64,000 bases of DNA from an uncultured Cohaesibacter sp. Its GTDB lineage: Bacteria > Pseudomonadota > Alphaproteobacteria > Rhizobiales > Cohaesibacteraceae. A model generated the notes under the pieces. The model was not told the DNA's origin and did no database searches. It saw only the letters and a program-made list of their open reading frames with translations. A program made the position numbers and the translations under genes. Below are positions 55,278-64,000 of this stretch, in pieces; position 1 is the stretch's first letter; each line of letters starts with the position of its first letter. The DNA lies in assembly GCF_963676485.1 (NCBI RefSeq), contig NZ_OY781114.1, positions 4,170,501 to 4,234,500 of the forward strand, in the 5' to 3' direction.

Positions 55278-56270
55278 CTAGCCGCGCAAGGCCTTGCTGC
55301 GCCCATAGAACAATAGAAGAACAAGGAGAGTGATGCCAAACACGACCTGTCGACCGGATTCACCTATGCTGAGTGTCGTCAGGATACTCTGCATCAGGAT
55401 CAGCAGGAAGGCTCCGGCCATGGTGCCGGTATATCCCCCCTTGCCTCCGGAAAGTGGTGTGCCGCCCAAAACGACGGCGATGATGGAAGACAGCATGTAG
55501 CTATCGCCCACATTGGCAAAGGAGGTGCCCGAGTAGCCCAGAATGCAGATGCCAGCGAGTGCTGCAAACATGCTCGACAAGGCAAACAGCAGGATGCGGA
55601 TCAGTCGCACCGGGACACCTGCCATATAGGCTGCATTCTCGTTGGAGCCGATCGCATAGATCTTGTGGCCAAGGGATGTACGCATCAGCAGGAAGGCCAT
55701 AAGCAGCCCAACGGCTGCCCAGAGCCATATGATGCCGGGTAGATTGAAGAGGAATGGCTTGGTGACGAAATTGGCAAGCGCAGGTGCTGCCAAACCCGAT
55801 GGAATGCCCTGTCTTATGACAACCAGAAGCCCCTGAAGCACGCCAAGCATGCCCAAGGTCATCACCAGAGGCGGAATGCCGAAGATGGTAACTCCAACCC
55901 CATTGATAAGGCCAACCACTCCTCCGGCGGCAAGGCAAACGGCGATTGCGGCTATGATATTGGCATTGCTGCCATCCATGACATTGCCTGCGAGCACGGC
56001 GGTCAGGGATACGACCCCTCCAACCGAGAGGTCGATCCCTTCGCGCCCTCCCAATATAACCAGGTTTTGTCCGGCAGCGACGATGCCGAGCAAGGCCGCC
56101 ACAATGAGCAGGCGCAGTATCTGTTCCATTGAGGCAAAGCCGGGTGATAGCGCCTCGCCAGCGACGAGAAGCAGCACGATCAAGATGAAGGCGACCAGAA
56201 GCGGGTTTTTCAAATAGACAAAGAGTGTGGATCGGGATGTTTGCGGGTTGCTATGCTGTAGAATGGTCAT
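55278..56270 (-). CDS. ABC sugar transporter permease (RbsC type)
   Basis: Inner-membrane subunit of 330 residues with about nine to ten membrane segments. The family pattern GREGIDLSVGGVVSLTAV lies in the first half and VLGGTPLSGGKGGYTGTMAGAF in the second. ATG 56270 overlaps the stop of the preceding permease as ATGA. The frame upstream to 56900 is a shadow of that gene. Works with the second permease, the RbsA-type ATPase and the binding protein. Confidence 0.93.
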   Translation of the reverse strand: MTILQHSNPQTSRSTLFVYLKNPLLVAFILIVLLLVAGEALSPGFASMEQILRLLIVAALLGIVAAGQNLVILGGREGIDLSVGGVVSLTAVLAGNVMDGSNANIIAAIAVCLAAGGVVGLINGVGVTIFGIPPLVMTLGMLGVLQGLLVVIRQGIPSGLAAPALANFVTKPFLFNLPGIIWLWAAVGLLMAFLLMRTSLGHKIYAIGSNENAAYMAGVPVRLIRILLFALSSMFAALAGICILGYSGTSFANVGDSYMLSSIIAVVLGGTPLSGGKGGYTGTMAGAFLLILMQSILTTLSIGESGRQVVFGITLLVLLLFYGRSKALRG

Positions 56271-57244
56271 TGGTTGATCCTCCGGGATGTGAGGACACCG
56301 AGCATTAGCACCAGAAGTATGGTCGCTCCCTGAGCCAGATTTTGCCATTGCGAGGGGATGCCTGCATAAAAGACCAGAGAGCTGATCAGGCCGATGATGA
56401 TAGCGCCAAGGGCAGAGCCAAATGAGGAGCCGATACCGCCGGAAAGCGCCGTGCCGCCCAACACCACGGCTGCCACGCTCGAAAGTGTCATGGCTCCACC
56501 CACCAGAGGATCCCCGCTTGCGGTGTCTCCCGTGATACAGAAGGCGGCCAATGCCGAGAAAATGCCACAGATGATATAGCCGTAGATCCGGATGCGCGTG
56601 ACCGGCAGGCCCGATTGATAAGCCGATAGCTGGCCATTGCCGACTGCAAGCAGCTTGGTGACCAGTCCGGTTTTTGCCATGAAAGCCAGAAGCACGATCA
56701 GAATAACGATGAAGAAGAAGACATTCGGGATGCCATAGCTGCGCCCGCCATAGACCTTCCAGAATAGGCTTGGAGCAGGCAGCCCGGCGACCGGCAGCAC
56801 CCAGAGTGCGATGCCGGAGATGAGGATGCTGGTCGCAAAGGTTGCCACGATGGCCTGCATCCGCAAGCCGGAAACAACAATGCCATTCATCAGGCCGCAT
56901 AGAGCGCCAATCATGATGCCCGCGCCCAGTGCCAGCAAAACCGCATAGGGCTCGCCACCAAGCTGGCTCATGATGACCACCATGGATACATTGACCAGGG
57001 AGAGTATCGCCCCCACAGAGAGGTCAATGTCGGCGGTATAGACCACGAAGGTCTGGCCAACAGAGAGAAACACAAGAGCAAGATAGGTGCTTGCTACCCC
57101 TTTGAGCGCACGGACAGTCATGCTGTTGGGTTCGGCTATGCCGTTCAGAATGAACAACAGCACCAGCATGCCAAGCGCCGGAATAAACGGGAAGCGCCTT
57201 AACACGCTTGCCATACGGGATTTGAATGAAACGGCCTTTGTCAT
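56267..57244 (-). CDS. ABC sugar transporter permease (RbsC type)
   Basis: Second ribose-type permease, 325 residues, with TADIDLSVGAILSLVNVSMV and VVLGGTALSGGIGSSFGSALGA, the family hallmarks. It overlaps the ATPase gene and the next permease by 4 bp each, so the three are translated in a coupled way. Two different RbsC-type permeases suggest a heterodimeric channel. Confidence 0.93.
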   Translation of the reverse strand: MTKAVSFKSRMASVLRRFPFIPALGMLVLLFILNGIAEPNSMTVRALKGVASTYLALVFLSVGQTFVVYTADIDLSVGAILSLVNVSMVVIMSQLGGEPYAVLLALGAGIMIGALCGLMNGIVVSGLRMQAIVATFATSILISGIALWVLPVAGLPAPSLFWKVYGGRSYGIPNVFFFIVILIVLLAFMAKTGLVTKLLAVGNGQLSAYQSGLPVTRIRIYGYIICGIFSALAAFCITGDTASGDPLVGGAMTLSSVAAVVLGGTALSGGIGSSFGSALGAIIIGLISSLVFYAGIPSQWQNLAQGATILLVLMLGVLTSRRINQ

Positions 57245-58749
57245 TGAGCCCCCGAATATGCTGCCTCATAGAGATTGAAGCGTGTCTTTTCTTCGCCCAC
57301 GAGCTCGCGCGAGACTGAGCCATTGTTGAAGACCAGAATGCGATCCGAATGCACGAGCAATTCGCCATCTTCGGATGAGTAGAGAATGATTGCCATGCCT
57401 TCATCAGCAAGCTTGCGCACCAGCGCGAACAGCTCGCTTTTGGCGCTAAGATCAATGCCTTTTGTCGGGTCGTCCAGCAGCAGGATGTCGGGCGGATTGG
57501 TAAGCCAGCGGGCAATGACAACCTTCTGCTGATTGCCGCCCGAGAGCGAGCCGATGGAGGCGCCAAGGCTCGAATATTTGGTATTGAGAGCGCCAAGCGC
57601 TGGCTCGATAATGCGAGCAAGCACATTCGGGAAGGCCAGGAATGTCTGGTCTTTGAGAAAATGGATGGGCGACACATTCTCCAAGATAGGGCGCCCGGCA
57701 ATGACGCCATCGCGCACGCGGTCGCCGGAAACATAGGAAAAGCCGTTCTTGATGGCGACGCGCGGGTTGGTCAGATGCACCACCTCATCATTGAGCGTGA
57801 GCGAACCGGACTGGAGCTTTTCTGCACCAAACAGGGTGCGCAACAAGCTGGACTGCCCCTGCCCGTGCAAACCGCCTAGACCAAGGATTTCGCCCTTGGC
57901 AAGGGAAAAGCTGACTTTGCGAATATGTGCCCCTGAGAGCGCTTTCGCAGTCAGACAGTTCTCCGTCTTCTTTTCGGCTATGGGAGCTGCGGAGGCCTCA
58001 AGGGCCGCTGCTTCTGGCTGTTCGCCGATCATGTCGTGTATGACGCTCGACTGGTCCGTTTCGCTGGCCAGACGCGAGGAAACGGTTGTCCCGTCGCGTA
58101 TGACGGTGATCCTGTCGGCAATGTCGAAGATCTCATCCATGCGATGGGAAATAAAGATGATCGAACGCCCCTCTTCTTTCAACGTGCGTAATATGGAGAA
58201 GAAGCAGTCTACCTGTGAACGATCAAGCGCCGAGGTCGGTTCATCAAAAATCAGGACTTCGGCTTCGCTGGCCAATGTTTTCATGATCTCGACAAGCTGC
58301 TTCTGGTCTGGCCGCAATTTGGCCACGGGCGTGTCGGGCGAAAAGCCCTCGCCGACCACCGTTTTGAACTTGCAGATATAATGCTCGGCACGCTTGTTGA
58401 GCTCGGCATCATCTATAAGGCCGCCTGCGCGGGTTGGCAGTTGATAAAGGCTAATATTCTTGGCAACTGAAAGGCTGCTCGCCAGACTTAGCTCCTGATA
58501 GAAAAGGCATATGCCCATTTCCCGCGCGGCTTGCGGACCAAATAGCGTGACCGGTTTTCCATTCAGTTCAAACAGGCCGCCATCTGGTCGAACGCTGCCA
58601 GCGATGACCTTGCATAGCGTACTCTTACCCGAGCCATTGGCTCCGATCAGAACATGGATCTCGCCGCGTTCAAGCAACAAATCCCCAGAGGCCAAAGCAG
58701 TTGTTGCACCATAATATTTGCAAACCTGCTGTAGCTTCAATCGACTCAT
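57241..58749 (-). CDS. ABC sugar transporter ATPase (RbsA/MglA type, two NBDs)
   Basis: Tandem ATPase of 502 residues. NBD1 has a good Walker A (GANGSGKST near residue 37) and Walker B (VLIFDEPTSALD), but a signature reduced to KLRPDQKQ. NBD2 has a degenerate Walker A (GLHGQGQSSL), an intact LSGGNQQKVVIARW and ILLLDDPTKGID. This asymmetry is usual for the family. It is 75 bp downstream of the binding-protein gene. Confidence 0.93.
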   Translation of the reverse strand: MSRLKLQQVCKYYGATTALASGDLLLERGEIHVLIGANGSGKSTLCKVIAGSVRPDGGLFELNGKPVTLFGPQAAREMGICLFYQELSLASSLSVAKNISLYQLPTRAGGLIDDAELNKRAEHYICKFKTVVGEGFSPDTPVAKLRPDQKQLVEIMKTLASEAEVLIFDEPTSALDRSQVDCFFSILRTLKEEGRSIIFISHRMDEIFDIADRITVIRDGTTVSSRLASETDQSSVIHDMIGEQPEAAALEASAAPIAEKKTENCLTAKALSGAHIRKVSFSLAKGEILGLGGLHGQGQSSLLRTLFGAEKLQSGSLTLNDEVVHLTNPRVAIKNGFSYVSGDRVRDGVIAGRPILENVSPIHFLKDQTFLAFPNVLARIIEPALGALNTKYSSLGASIGSLSGGNQQKVVIARWLTNPPDILLLDDPTKGIDLSAKSELFALVRKLADEGMAIILYSSEDGELLVHSDRILVFNNGSVSRELVGEEKTRFNLYEAAYSGAQ

Positions 58750-58824
58750 GGCGATGCACCTTCGTTATCGTCATTTGAAGGATGCCGCCAAACCTTGAGG
58801 CCGGCGGCATCACAGTCACCGTGA

Positions 58825-59844
58825 TTATTTGAAGTATGCTTCCGCGTCGTCGATGCTCAACGCGCTGGTGTAGGAATAGAAGCCCGGTTTGCCTTCCAGT
58901 TCCTTGGCAACGGTTTGGACATTGTCCCCATCAATGAACGGAATTGGCAGATACATGGCATTCTTGTATTGGCCAGCTGATGCGGGTTCTTTGAGTTCTC
59001 TTCCCTGCAGCATGAAGACAGCGATGTTGAGAGCGCTGGCCATAACGCCAGGAGGGTTCACAGAGGCGCCTGAGGTGAAATCATTCTTCACCCATAGATC
59101 GATGAAGTCCTTGCGGATTTCGCCCGTAGCGGCCACTTCACCTGCTTTTCCGGCATCCATCAGAGACCGCCATGCTCCGGCTGCCATACCATCCTGCACC
59201 CAGACGCCATCAATATCGGGATAGGTTGCCAGAAGGTTCTGCATGGCCTGCTGGCCCTGCGCCTGATCCCAGTTGGCATTGACTTCATTGACCACCTTGA
59301 TGTCAGGATATTGGCCAAACACACTGGTATAGCCAGCAATGCGCATTTCGTTGGCCGGATGACCGGCAACGCCGTTGATGGCCACAACCTGTCCGGAGCC
59401 TTCCAACGTATCGGCGAGCCACTGTGCGCTCAAGGCTGCCCAGTTGGTCTGATCGATGCCCACATATAGGGCGTCTTCAGAGGAGACTTCCGCGTCGGTG
59501 GAAATGACCAGAATGCCGTCTTCCTTGGCTTGCGCGAAGACTGGGTCAAATGCCGTCGGGCTGTTGGGGTTGATGATAATGGCATCGACGCCCTGATTGA
59601 TGAAATTGCGCACATGCGCAATTTGACCGGGCACATCAACGTTGGCGCTTTGCACCACTACTTTGATGTCTACACCTTTATCTTTCCATTTTTCCGCTGC
59701 TGCCTGAGCTTCTTCGATCATCTGGGTGCGCCACTCGGAGCCGACCCAGCCGTTTGACAAGCCGATGGTAAAGTCTTCAGCTTGCGCCATGGGAATAGTC
59801 AGAGCCATCACGGCCATTCCCAGAAATGCTGTTTTCACCTTCAT
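58825..59844 (-). CDS. Periplasmic sugar-binding protein (RbsB/XylF type)
   Basis: Binding protein of 339 residues with a signal peptide (MALTIPMAQAED). Peripla_BP_4 features include FTIGLSNGWVGSEWRTQMIEEAQ, INQGVDAIIINPNSPTAF, VISTDAEV and GVAGHPANEMRIAGY. The ligand cannot be read off. It is the first gene of an importer-regulator-dehydrogenase operon and has paired LacI-type operators upstream. Confidence 0.92.
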   Translation of the reverse strand: MKVKTAFLGMAVMALTIPMAQAEDFTIGLSNGWVGSEWRTQMIEEAQAAAEKWKDKGVDIKVVVQSANVDVPGQIAHVRNFINQGVDAIIINPNSPTAFDPVFAQAKEDGILVISTDAEVSSEDALYVGIDQTNWAALSAQWLADTLEGSGQVVAINGVAGHPANEMRIAGYTSVFGQYPDIKVVNEVNANWDQAQGQQAMQNLLATYPDIDGVWVQDGMAAGAWRSLMDAGKAGEVAATGEIRKDFIDLWVKNDFTSGASVNPPGVMASALNIAVFMLQGRELKEPASAGQYKNAMYLPIPFIDGDNVQTVAKELEGKPGFYSYTSALSIDDAEAYFK

Positions 59845-59890
59845 CTGCTTCCTCCCTTGTCACAAATGATGGCGGTAGTCTGGTCAGAAA

Positions 59891-59928
59891 TGAAATCGAT
59901 TTCAAACAAAATTATGAATTCGATTTCA
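59891..59928 (-). promoter_or_regulatory. Two LacI-type operators upstream of the RbsB-type gene
   Basis: TGAAATCGATTTCA (59891-59904) is a perfect 14-bp palindrome with a central CG, as LacI-family proteins prefer. TGAATTCGATTTCA (59915-59928) is the same site with one change. The centres are 24 bp apart and lie about 50-80 bp before the start codon. The LacI-type gene of the same operon is the natural binder. The remainder of the 312-bp gap 59845-60156 shows nothing else. Confidence 0.7.
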
Positions 59929-60156
59929 TCGGCATTCATTGGCGGCTTTTGGTCGCTTTCGATAAAAATTTGAGCAGAGCTTTATAACAGCCTGAATCTG
60001 CAAGGAGACTTCCCTGCCCGTTGCACAAAGCTGGCTTGGGAAGTGCACTTGGGAAACGGATTTTGCAAATTGTCAATGCTACTAACTTCCCTACTCATGA
60101 TCGCGTTATTGACAGCTTCTTGTCGGTCTTGCACTCGCTGGGGAGCCCTCTTGCGG

Positions 60157-61671
60157 TTAGTTCGTAAAGATGTCGCGGGGGAGCGTGATTTCAACGCGCA
60201 AGCCTTCGCTGCTGTTGTTCAAGGTCATCTCGCCCTTGTGATTGCGCACAATTTCATTGGCGATGCTCAAGCCAAGACCGACACCCTTTGTCTTGTGGCC
60301 CTCATTGCCGCGCTCAAAGGGAAGCAGAACCTTCTCGATCTGATCGCTGGGAATGCCATGTCCGCCGTCGACAATGGTGATGACGGTTTGCTCGCTGCCA
60401 TCATAGCCAAGGAAGACTTTGGCATATTTTCCATATTTGAGGCTGTTGTCGATAATGTTGGACAGGGCCCGACGCAGCTGTTTCGGCTTTCCGATCATGA
60501 ACCCACGAGTCTGGGTGGAAAGTTCGATGGATGGCGCAACACTGAATACAGAGGCGACCCCTTCTATTTCAATGGGAAGCGTTGAATCAAAGCTCACATC
60601 CTTGTCCATGTCCTGATAATCATCGCACAGGCTGGTTATGAGCGAACTGAGCGAGAACCGATGGCGCTCTTCGGTGTTCTTGTGCAGGGAGAGGAAATCA
60701 AGTGCGCCCTCTACCAGATCATGGATCGTTTCCAGATCGCTCGCAAAGCGTTCCCTTGTCTCTTCTTCCTTGATCATCTCCGTGCGTAGCAGCATGCGGG
60801 TAACCGGCGTGCGCAGGTCGTGGGAGATCGCAGCAAGGCCAAGGAGCTGTCGCTCTCGTTCCCGATCAAAGCGTTTGACCAGTTCGCGCATATTGTCCTG
60901 TATGGCAAGGGCTTCTGTGGGGGCAAAGCGGCCCAAAGATTTGCGCGTGTATTTTGTGCCCTGACTGAGTTTTCTGAAAGGCAGCAGTAGAGTGGAGGAA
61001 AAGGGAAAGCAGAGCGACAAGGTGAGAGCTGTGACAAACAGGGTCAGGAATGCGCCTTGAGTTTCCGAATAACGGGCGCGCCAAAGCGATGGGGACGAGA
61101 TTTCCTGTACCTTGTCATCCTTTAGAAAAATATAGAGTGATGCTTCTATATCCTGTCTGGCGATGGCCAAAGAGAGGGAGGCAAGTCGCACCGAAGCCGG
61201 TATGGGTTGGTTGAAGGTGCGCGAACCATTTGTTGCATCCAGGGTCGGGTCGTAGATGCTGTCTTGTTGCAGATCTGCGCTGTGATTGCGTGAACTCAGC
61301 AACCCCGGCAAGGGCGGTGTTTCCCTGAAACGGACAGCGGCCCTGACGCGTTTATCGCCAAGGATCAGTATGAGGGGGGAAACAAAGCTGTCCTGCTCCC
61401 GCGGGAAGCTGTCATGAAACCGGAAGACATAGGGCTTCTCTTCTCCCGAGCAATTCTCTTCGATTGATTCTTTGCTTTCAAGACAGCCCTCGATGATTTG
61501 TGACAGGCTTCCGCCTGTCATCTCGGCAATGCTGAGATCTGTTCTACGATCAAGATAGGTCTCCACAACGAGCCATGTCGTGCCGATCCCTGCCAGAAAG
61601 GACAAAGAGAGCATTGTGGCGATGCGGGCTGCATGGCTACGCGGGAATAGGGACAGAATGGATTGCAACAT
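60157..61671 (-). CDS. Sensor histidine kinase (GtrS/EnvZ-like)
   Basis: Membrane histidine kinase of 504 residues. Membrane segments at about 20-40 and 205-230 flank a periplasmic sensor of about 165 residues. HAMP-like linker leads to the phospho-acceptor box LAAISHDLRTPVTRM near 290. The ATP-binding part has the N box IDNSLKYGKYAK, the DGGHGIP G1 box and GVGLGLSIANEIV. It is 15 bp downstream of the response regulator. Opposite is a glucose-type binding protein, as in the Pseudomonas gltR-gtrS and gts arrangement. Confidence 0.9.
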   Translation of the reverse strand: MLQSILSLFPRSHAARIATMLSLSFLAGIGTTWLVVETYLDRRTDLSIAEMTGGSLSQIIEGCLESKESIEENCSGEEKPYVFRFHDSFPREQDSFVSPLILILGDKRVRAAVRFRETPPLPGLLSSRNHSADLQQDSIYDPTLDATNGSRTFNQPIPASVRLASLSLAIARQDIEASLYIFLKDDKVQEISSPSLWRARYSETQGAFLTLFVTALTLSLCFPFSSTLLLPFRKLSQGTKYTRKSLGRFAPTEALAIQDNMRELVKRFDRERERQLLGLAAISHDLRTPVTRMLLRTEMIKEEETRERFASDLETIHDLVEGALDFLSLHKNTEERHRFSLSSLITSLCDDYQDMDKDVSFDSTLPIEIEGVASVFSVAPSIELSTQTRGFMIGKPKQLRRALSNIIDNSLKYGKYAKVFLGYDGSEQTVITIVDGGHGIPSDQIEKVLLPFERGNEGHKTKGVGLGLSIANEIVRNHKGEMTLNNSSEGLRVEITLPRDIFTN

Positions 61672-61686
61672 GGCCTTGGGCTCTTT

Positions 61687-62418
61687 CTAGAGATAGGGGG
61701 ACCACGACGCTGTCGTATTGTTGGCACTTTCAATCTCGGAGCAGAATTTGTAACCCTGATTGCGTACCGTGCGAATGAACTGTGCTTTTCTATCTACATC
61801 GGTCAGCTTTTTGCGCAGACGGCTGACGAGAATGTCGATACGGCGATCTCCCGGCTCTATGTCATGACCGATCAGCAACTGGGCCAGCTCATCGCGGGAT
61901 ACCGGATTGGGCGAGGCCTGAGCCAATATGGAAAGCACTGCATATTCGCGGGTACTGAGAGGGACAAGCAAATTCTTCGGTGCATGTAGTTGTTCGTTCG
62001 TCAGATCCAGCACCCAGCCCTCAAAGGAGAGTTTGCCCGCGGATGTCTTTCTCTCGCCAGGCCCGGTGCGCCTAAGCAGCGCATTGATGCGCGCTAGCAG
62101 CTCGCGTGGATTGAAGGGCTTTTCCATATAGTCGTCAGCCCCCAGCTCCAGCCCGATGATGCGCTCGGTATCGCCCTTGACAGCAGACAAGATGATAATG
62201 GGAACAGACGATGTCGCTCTAACCTTCTTGCAGAATTCAAGACCGCTCTCACCGGGTAACATCAGATCGACGATCAGCAGATCAAACAGAACATTGCCAC
62301 GCCTATAGGCGACCTCGGCGGATTCCGAGACAACGCACTGAAAATTGCGAGCATCAAGATAGGACGATAAAAGTGATGAAATTTCAGGATCATCCTCAAT
62401 GATATGGATACGCTGCAT
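61687..62418 (-). CDS. OmpR-family response regulator (GltR-like)
   Basis: A 243-residue DNA-binding response regulator. The receiver has IIEDDPE, phospho-acceptor Asp in LLIVDLMLPGESG near residue 53, and IILSA with the conserved Lys of MEKPFNPREL. The winged-helix domain has the family pattern LVPLSTREYAVLSILAQ and VDILVSRLRKKL-type ending with VRNQGYKF. It is divergent from the sugar-binding protein gene at 62614 and probably controls it. Confidence 0.93.
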   Translation of the reverse strand: MQRIHIIEDDPEISSLLSSYLDARNFQCVVSESAEVAYRRGNVLFDLLIVDLMLPGESGLEFCKKVRATSSVPIIILSAVKGDTERIIGLELGADDYMEKPFNPRELLARINALLRRTGPGERKTSAGKLSFEGWVLDLTNEQLHAPKNLLVPLSTREYAVLSILAQASPNPVSRDELAQLLIGHDIEPGDRRIDILVSRLRKKLTDVDRKAQFIRTVRNQGYKFCSEIESANNTTASWSPYL

Positions 62419-62613
62419 CCTGTTTCCTCCCCCTAATACTCTTGACTAATCCATTTTGGACAACAAGCGTATCAATGTTACAATTTGTAACATATGTAGG
62501 TGCCAAGCACAGTTTCTGATACAAAAACTTACAAAATCCGGCTGCTTGTTATCGCGAATCCACTCTACAATCAAAAGGCATATTTTGTTTTCATTTTATC
62601 TTGGGAGGAAAAA

Positions 62614-63864
62614 ATGAAATTTTTAAAACTCGCTCTTATGGGAGCGATAGCGTTGGCTGCTACGCCTCTGGCCGCTCAGGCAGAACCTGTTGCCGAAGTG
62701 TTGCATTATTGGACATCGGGCGGTGAAGCTAAGGCCATCAAGGAACTTCAACAAGCATTTCAAAAACGCGGTGGCAAATGGATTGATGCGCCCGTCGCTG
62801 GTGGTGGTGGCGATGCACAGGCCGCCGTATTGCGCTCTCGCGTGCTGGCTGGTGATCCACCTTCCGCAGTTCAGATCAAAGGGCCGAACATTGCCGAATG
62901 GGCAGAAGCGGGCGCTTTGGGCGATCTGTCAGATGTCGCCAATGCTCAGGGGTGGGATGACATCCTGCCTCAGGCGATCAAGGATGTGGTCAAATATGAT
63001 GGTCACTATGTTGCCGTGCCGGTCAACGTGCATCGGGTAGACTGGATCTGGGCCAATCCGAAGGTCCTGGCTAAGGTTGGAGCCGAAGTGCCCAAAACAT
63101 GGGACGAGTTTAACGCAACCGCTGACAAGCTGAAAGAAGCAGGCATCGTACCGCTCGCTTATGGTGGTCAGCCATGGCAGGATGCAACAGTCTTCGAAAC
63201 GGTCGTTTTGGGGGTCGGTGGCGTCGACTTCTACAAGAAAGCCATGGTCGATCTGGATGAAGATGCCCTTGGTTCTGACACCATGATCAAGGTGTTCGAC
63301 CAGATGCGTAAAATCCGTGACTATGTTGACCCCGATTATCCGGGCCGTGACTGGAACCTTGCAACAGCGATGGTCATGCGCGGGGAAGCCGCCATGCAAA
63401 TCATGGGCGACTGGGCCAAAGGCGAATTCGCCGCAGCGGGCAAGGAACCCGGTGTTGACTATATTTGCGCCCCTACCCCATCCGACGGTGGCTACATTCT
63501 GAACTCCGATAGCTTTGCCATGTTCAATGTTTCCGGCGAAGACAAGAAAGAAGGCCAGAATCTGCTGGCTGAGCTGATCCTTGGTAAGGAGTTTCAGGAA
63601 ACCTTCAACCTTTACAAAGGGTCCATTCCGGCGCGCATGGATGTGCCAATGGATAAATTTGATTCCTGCGCCATCAAATCCATGGAAGACATGACCTCAG
63701 CTGCCAAAAACAATACACTCGTTGGCTCTGTTGCGCACGAGATTGCACAGGCAGGTGCGGTTCGTGGTGCTTTCCTTGATGTTGTTACGGCCCACTTCAA
63801 CTCTGACATGTCCTCAGAAGAGGCAACCAAGAAACTGATCGATGCGATCAGGCTCGCCAAATAA
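62614..63864 (+). CDS. gtsA: Glucose/mannose-type ABC binding protein (GtsA-like)
   Basis: Periplasmic binding protein of 416 residues with a signal peptide ending near AQAEP. The start VLHYWTSGGEAKAIKELQQAFQKRGGKWIDAPVAGGGGDAQ is characteristic of the proteobacterial glucose/mannose GtsA group. The frame opens at 62500, but ATG 62614 follows GGGAGG and begins the signal peptide. The two-component pair is divergent. The permease gene follows at 63989. Confidence 0.9.
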   Translation: MKFLKLALMGAIALAATPLAAQAEPVAEVLHYWTSGGEAKAIKELQQAFQKRGGKWIDAPVAGGGGDAQAAVLRSRVLAGDPPSAVQIKGPNIAEWAEAGALGDLSDVANAQGWDDILPQAIKDVVKYDGHYVAVPVNVHRVDWIWANPKVLAKVGAEVPKTWDEFNATADKLKEAGIVPLAYGGQPWQDATVFETVVLGVGGVDFYKKAMVDLDEDALGSDTMIKVFDQMRKIRDYVDPDYPGRDWNLATAMVMRGEAAMQIMGDWAKGEFAAAGKEPGVDYICAPTPSDGGYILNSDSFAMFNVSGEDKKEGQNLLAELILGKEFQETFNLYKGSIPARMDVPMDKFDSCAIKSMEDMTSAAKNNTLVGSVAHEIAQAGAVRGAFLDVVTAHFNSDMSSEEATKKLIDAIRLAK

Positions 63865-63879
63865 CAGCTTGCGGGTTTT

Positions 63880-63901
63880 GGGCCGGCCTTTTGGTCGGCC
63901 C
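63880..63901 (+). terminator. Intercistronic hairpin after gtsA
   Basis: Nine-base-pair stem (63880-63888 with 63893-63901, one G-T pair) with a TTTT loop and no T run after it. It probably stabilises the binding-protein mRNA and reduces read-through to the permease gene. Confidence 0.55.
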
Positions 63902-63988
63902 ATGCATCTCGGGAGGCTGTTCACTTCTTTCACATTGCTTGAAAGCAGAGTTTGCCTTGGCCTCTAAACCCCAGAAAGGAGAGCCCAA

Positions 63989-64000
63989 ATGGCTAGTGTT
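63989..64000 (+). CDS. Start of the next gene, probably the permease GtsB (cut by the window)
   Basis: ATG at 63989 follows AAAGGAGAG at ideal spacing. Only four codons (MASV) are inside the window. In the gts order a sugar permease would follow the binding protein; identity is inferred from context only. Confidence 0.5.

Noticed and set aside
56271-56900. Long N-terminal extension of the RbsC-type permease ending at 55278
   Set aside because: The extension reads the other permease gene out of frame and has shadow-like composition; the ATG at 56270 with ATGA overlap is the natural start.
1-64000. Insertion sequences, prophage genes or integrases
   Set aside because: No transposase, integrase or phage structural motif was seen; the window reads as an ordinary chromosomal region with accessory metabolic loci.

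Overview
The window looks like chromosomal DNA of an alphaproteobacterium of the Hyphomicrobiales. The reasons are the gene order rlpA, D-Ala-D-Ala carboxypeptidase, tmk, holB, metG, tatD, metallo-hydrolase, which is familiar from that order, the many solute transporters, and the tRNA-Ser. A marine genus such as Cohaesibacter would fit, but that is an inference from general character and not from a marker gene. All protein assignments below come from reading motifs by eye and from remembered family sequences; no search was run.

Layout. Positions 1-13,530 are housekeeping: hflX, mazG, a split mnmC pair, a possible small ORF, then the replication/translation/cell-wall block on the minus strand and tRNA-Ser(UGA). 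Positions 13,700-21,080 hold a carboxylate or sugar-acid utilisation module: a tripartite tricarboxylate transporter (tctCBA), a short-chain dehydrogenase and a fucose-isomerase-like protein on one strand. A GntR regulator and an RraA-type aldolase are read the other way from a shared control region.

Positions 21,196-42,947 are the centrepiece: fifteen consecutive minus-strand genes for an alginate-like exopolysaccharide. In order of transcription they are algD, alg8, alg44, algA, algG, algI, algJ (frameshifted), a small Sel1-type protein, algX, algF, a very large AlgK-like protein and an algL-like gene. After an AT-rich gap come an RTX-tailed PL7 lyase-like protein and its apparent type I exporter (ABC protein plus HlyD-type adaptor). 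No AlgE porin is seen. By hand alignment, the residues for polymerisation (AlgD, Alg8) and O-acetylation (AlgI, AlgJ, AlgX) are kept. The signature residues of the epimerase AlgG, the lyase AlgL, the PL7 domain, the isomerase half of AlgA and the c-di-GMP-binding PilZ part of Alg44 are all changed. A plausible reading is an acetylated, little- or non-epimerised polyuronate whose synthesis is not controlled through Alg44-bound c-di-GMP. Just upstream lie a 60-residue orphan protein and a LuxR-type regulator whose receiver lacks the phospho-acceptor aspartate.

Positions 45,064-63,864 are three sugar systems. First is a ROK regulator facing an ABC importer with SIS-domain and PfkB-kinase genes, a layout resembling fructosamine (frl) operons. 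Second is a ribose-type ABC importer with a LacI regulator and a Gfo/Idh/MocA dehydrogenase, with a pair of LacI-like operators in front. Third is an OmpR-type regulator and histidine kinase facing a glucose/mannose-type binding protein (gtsA-like), whose permease gene begins in the last bases of the window.
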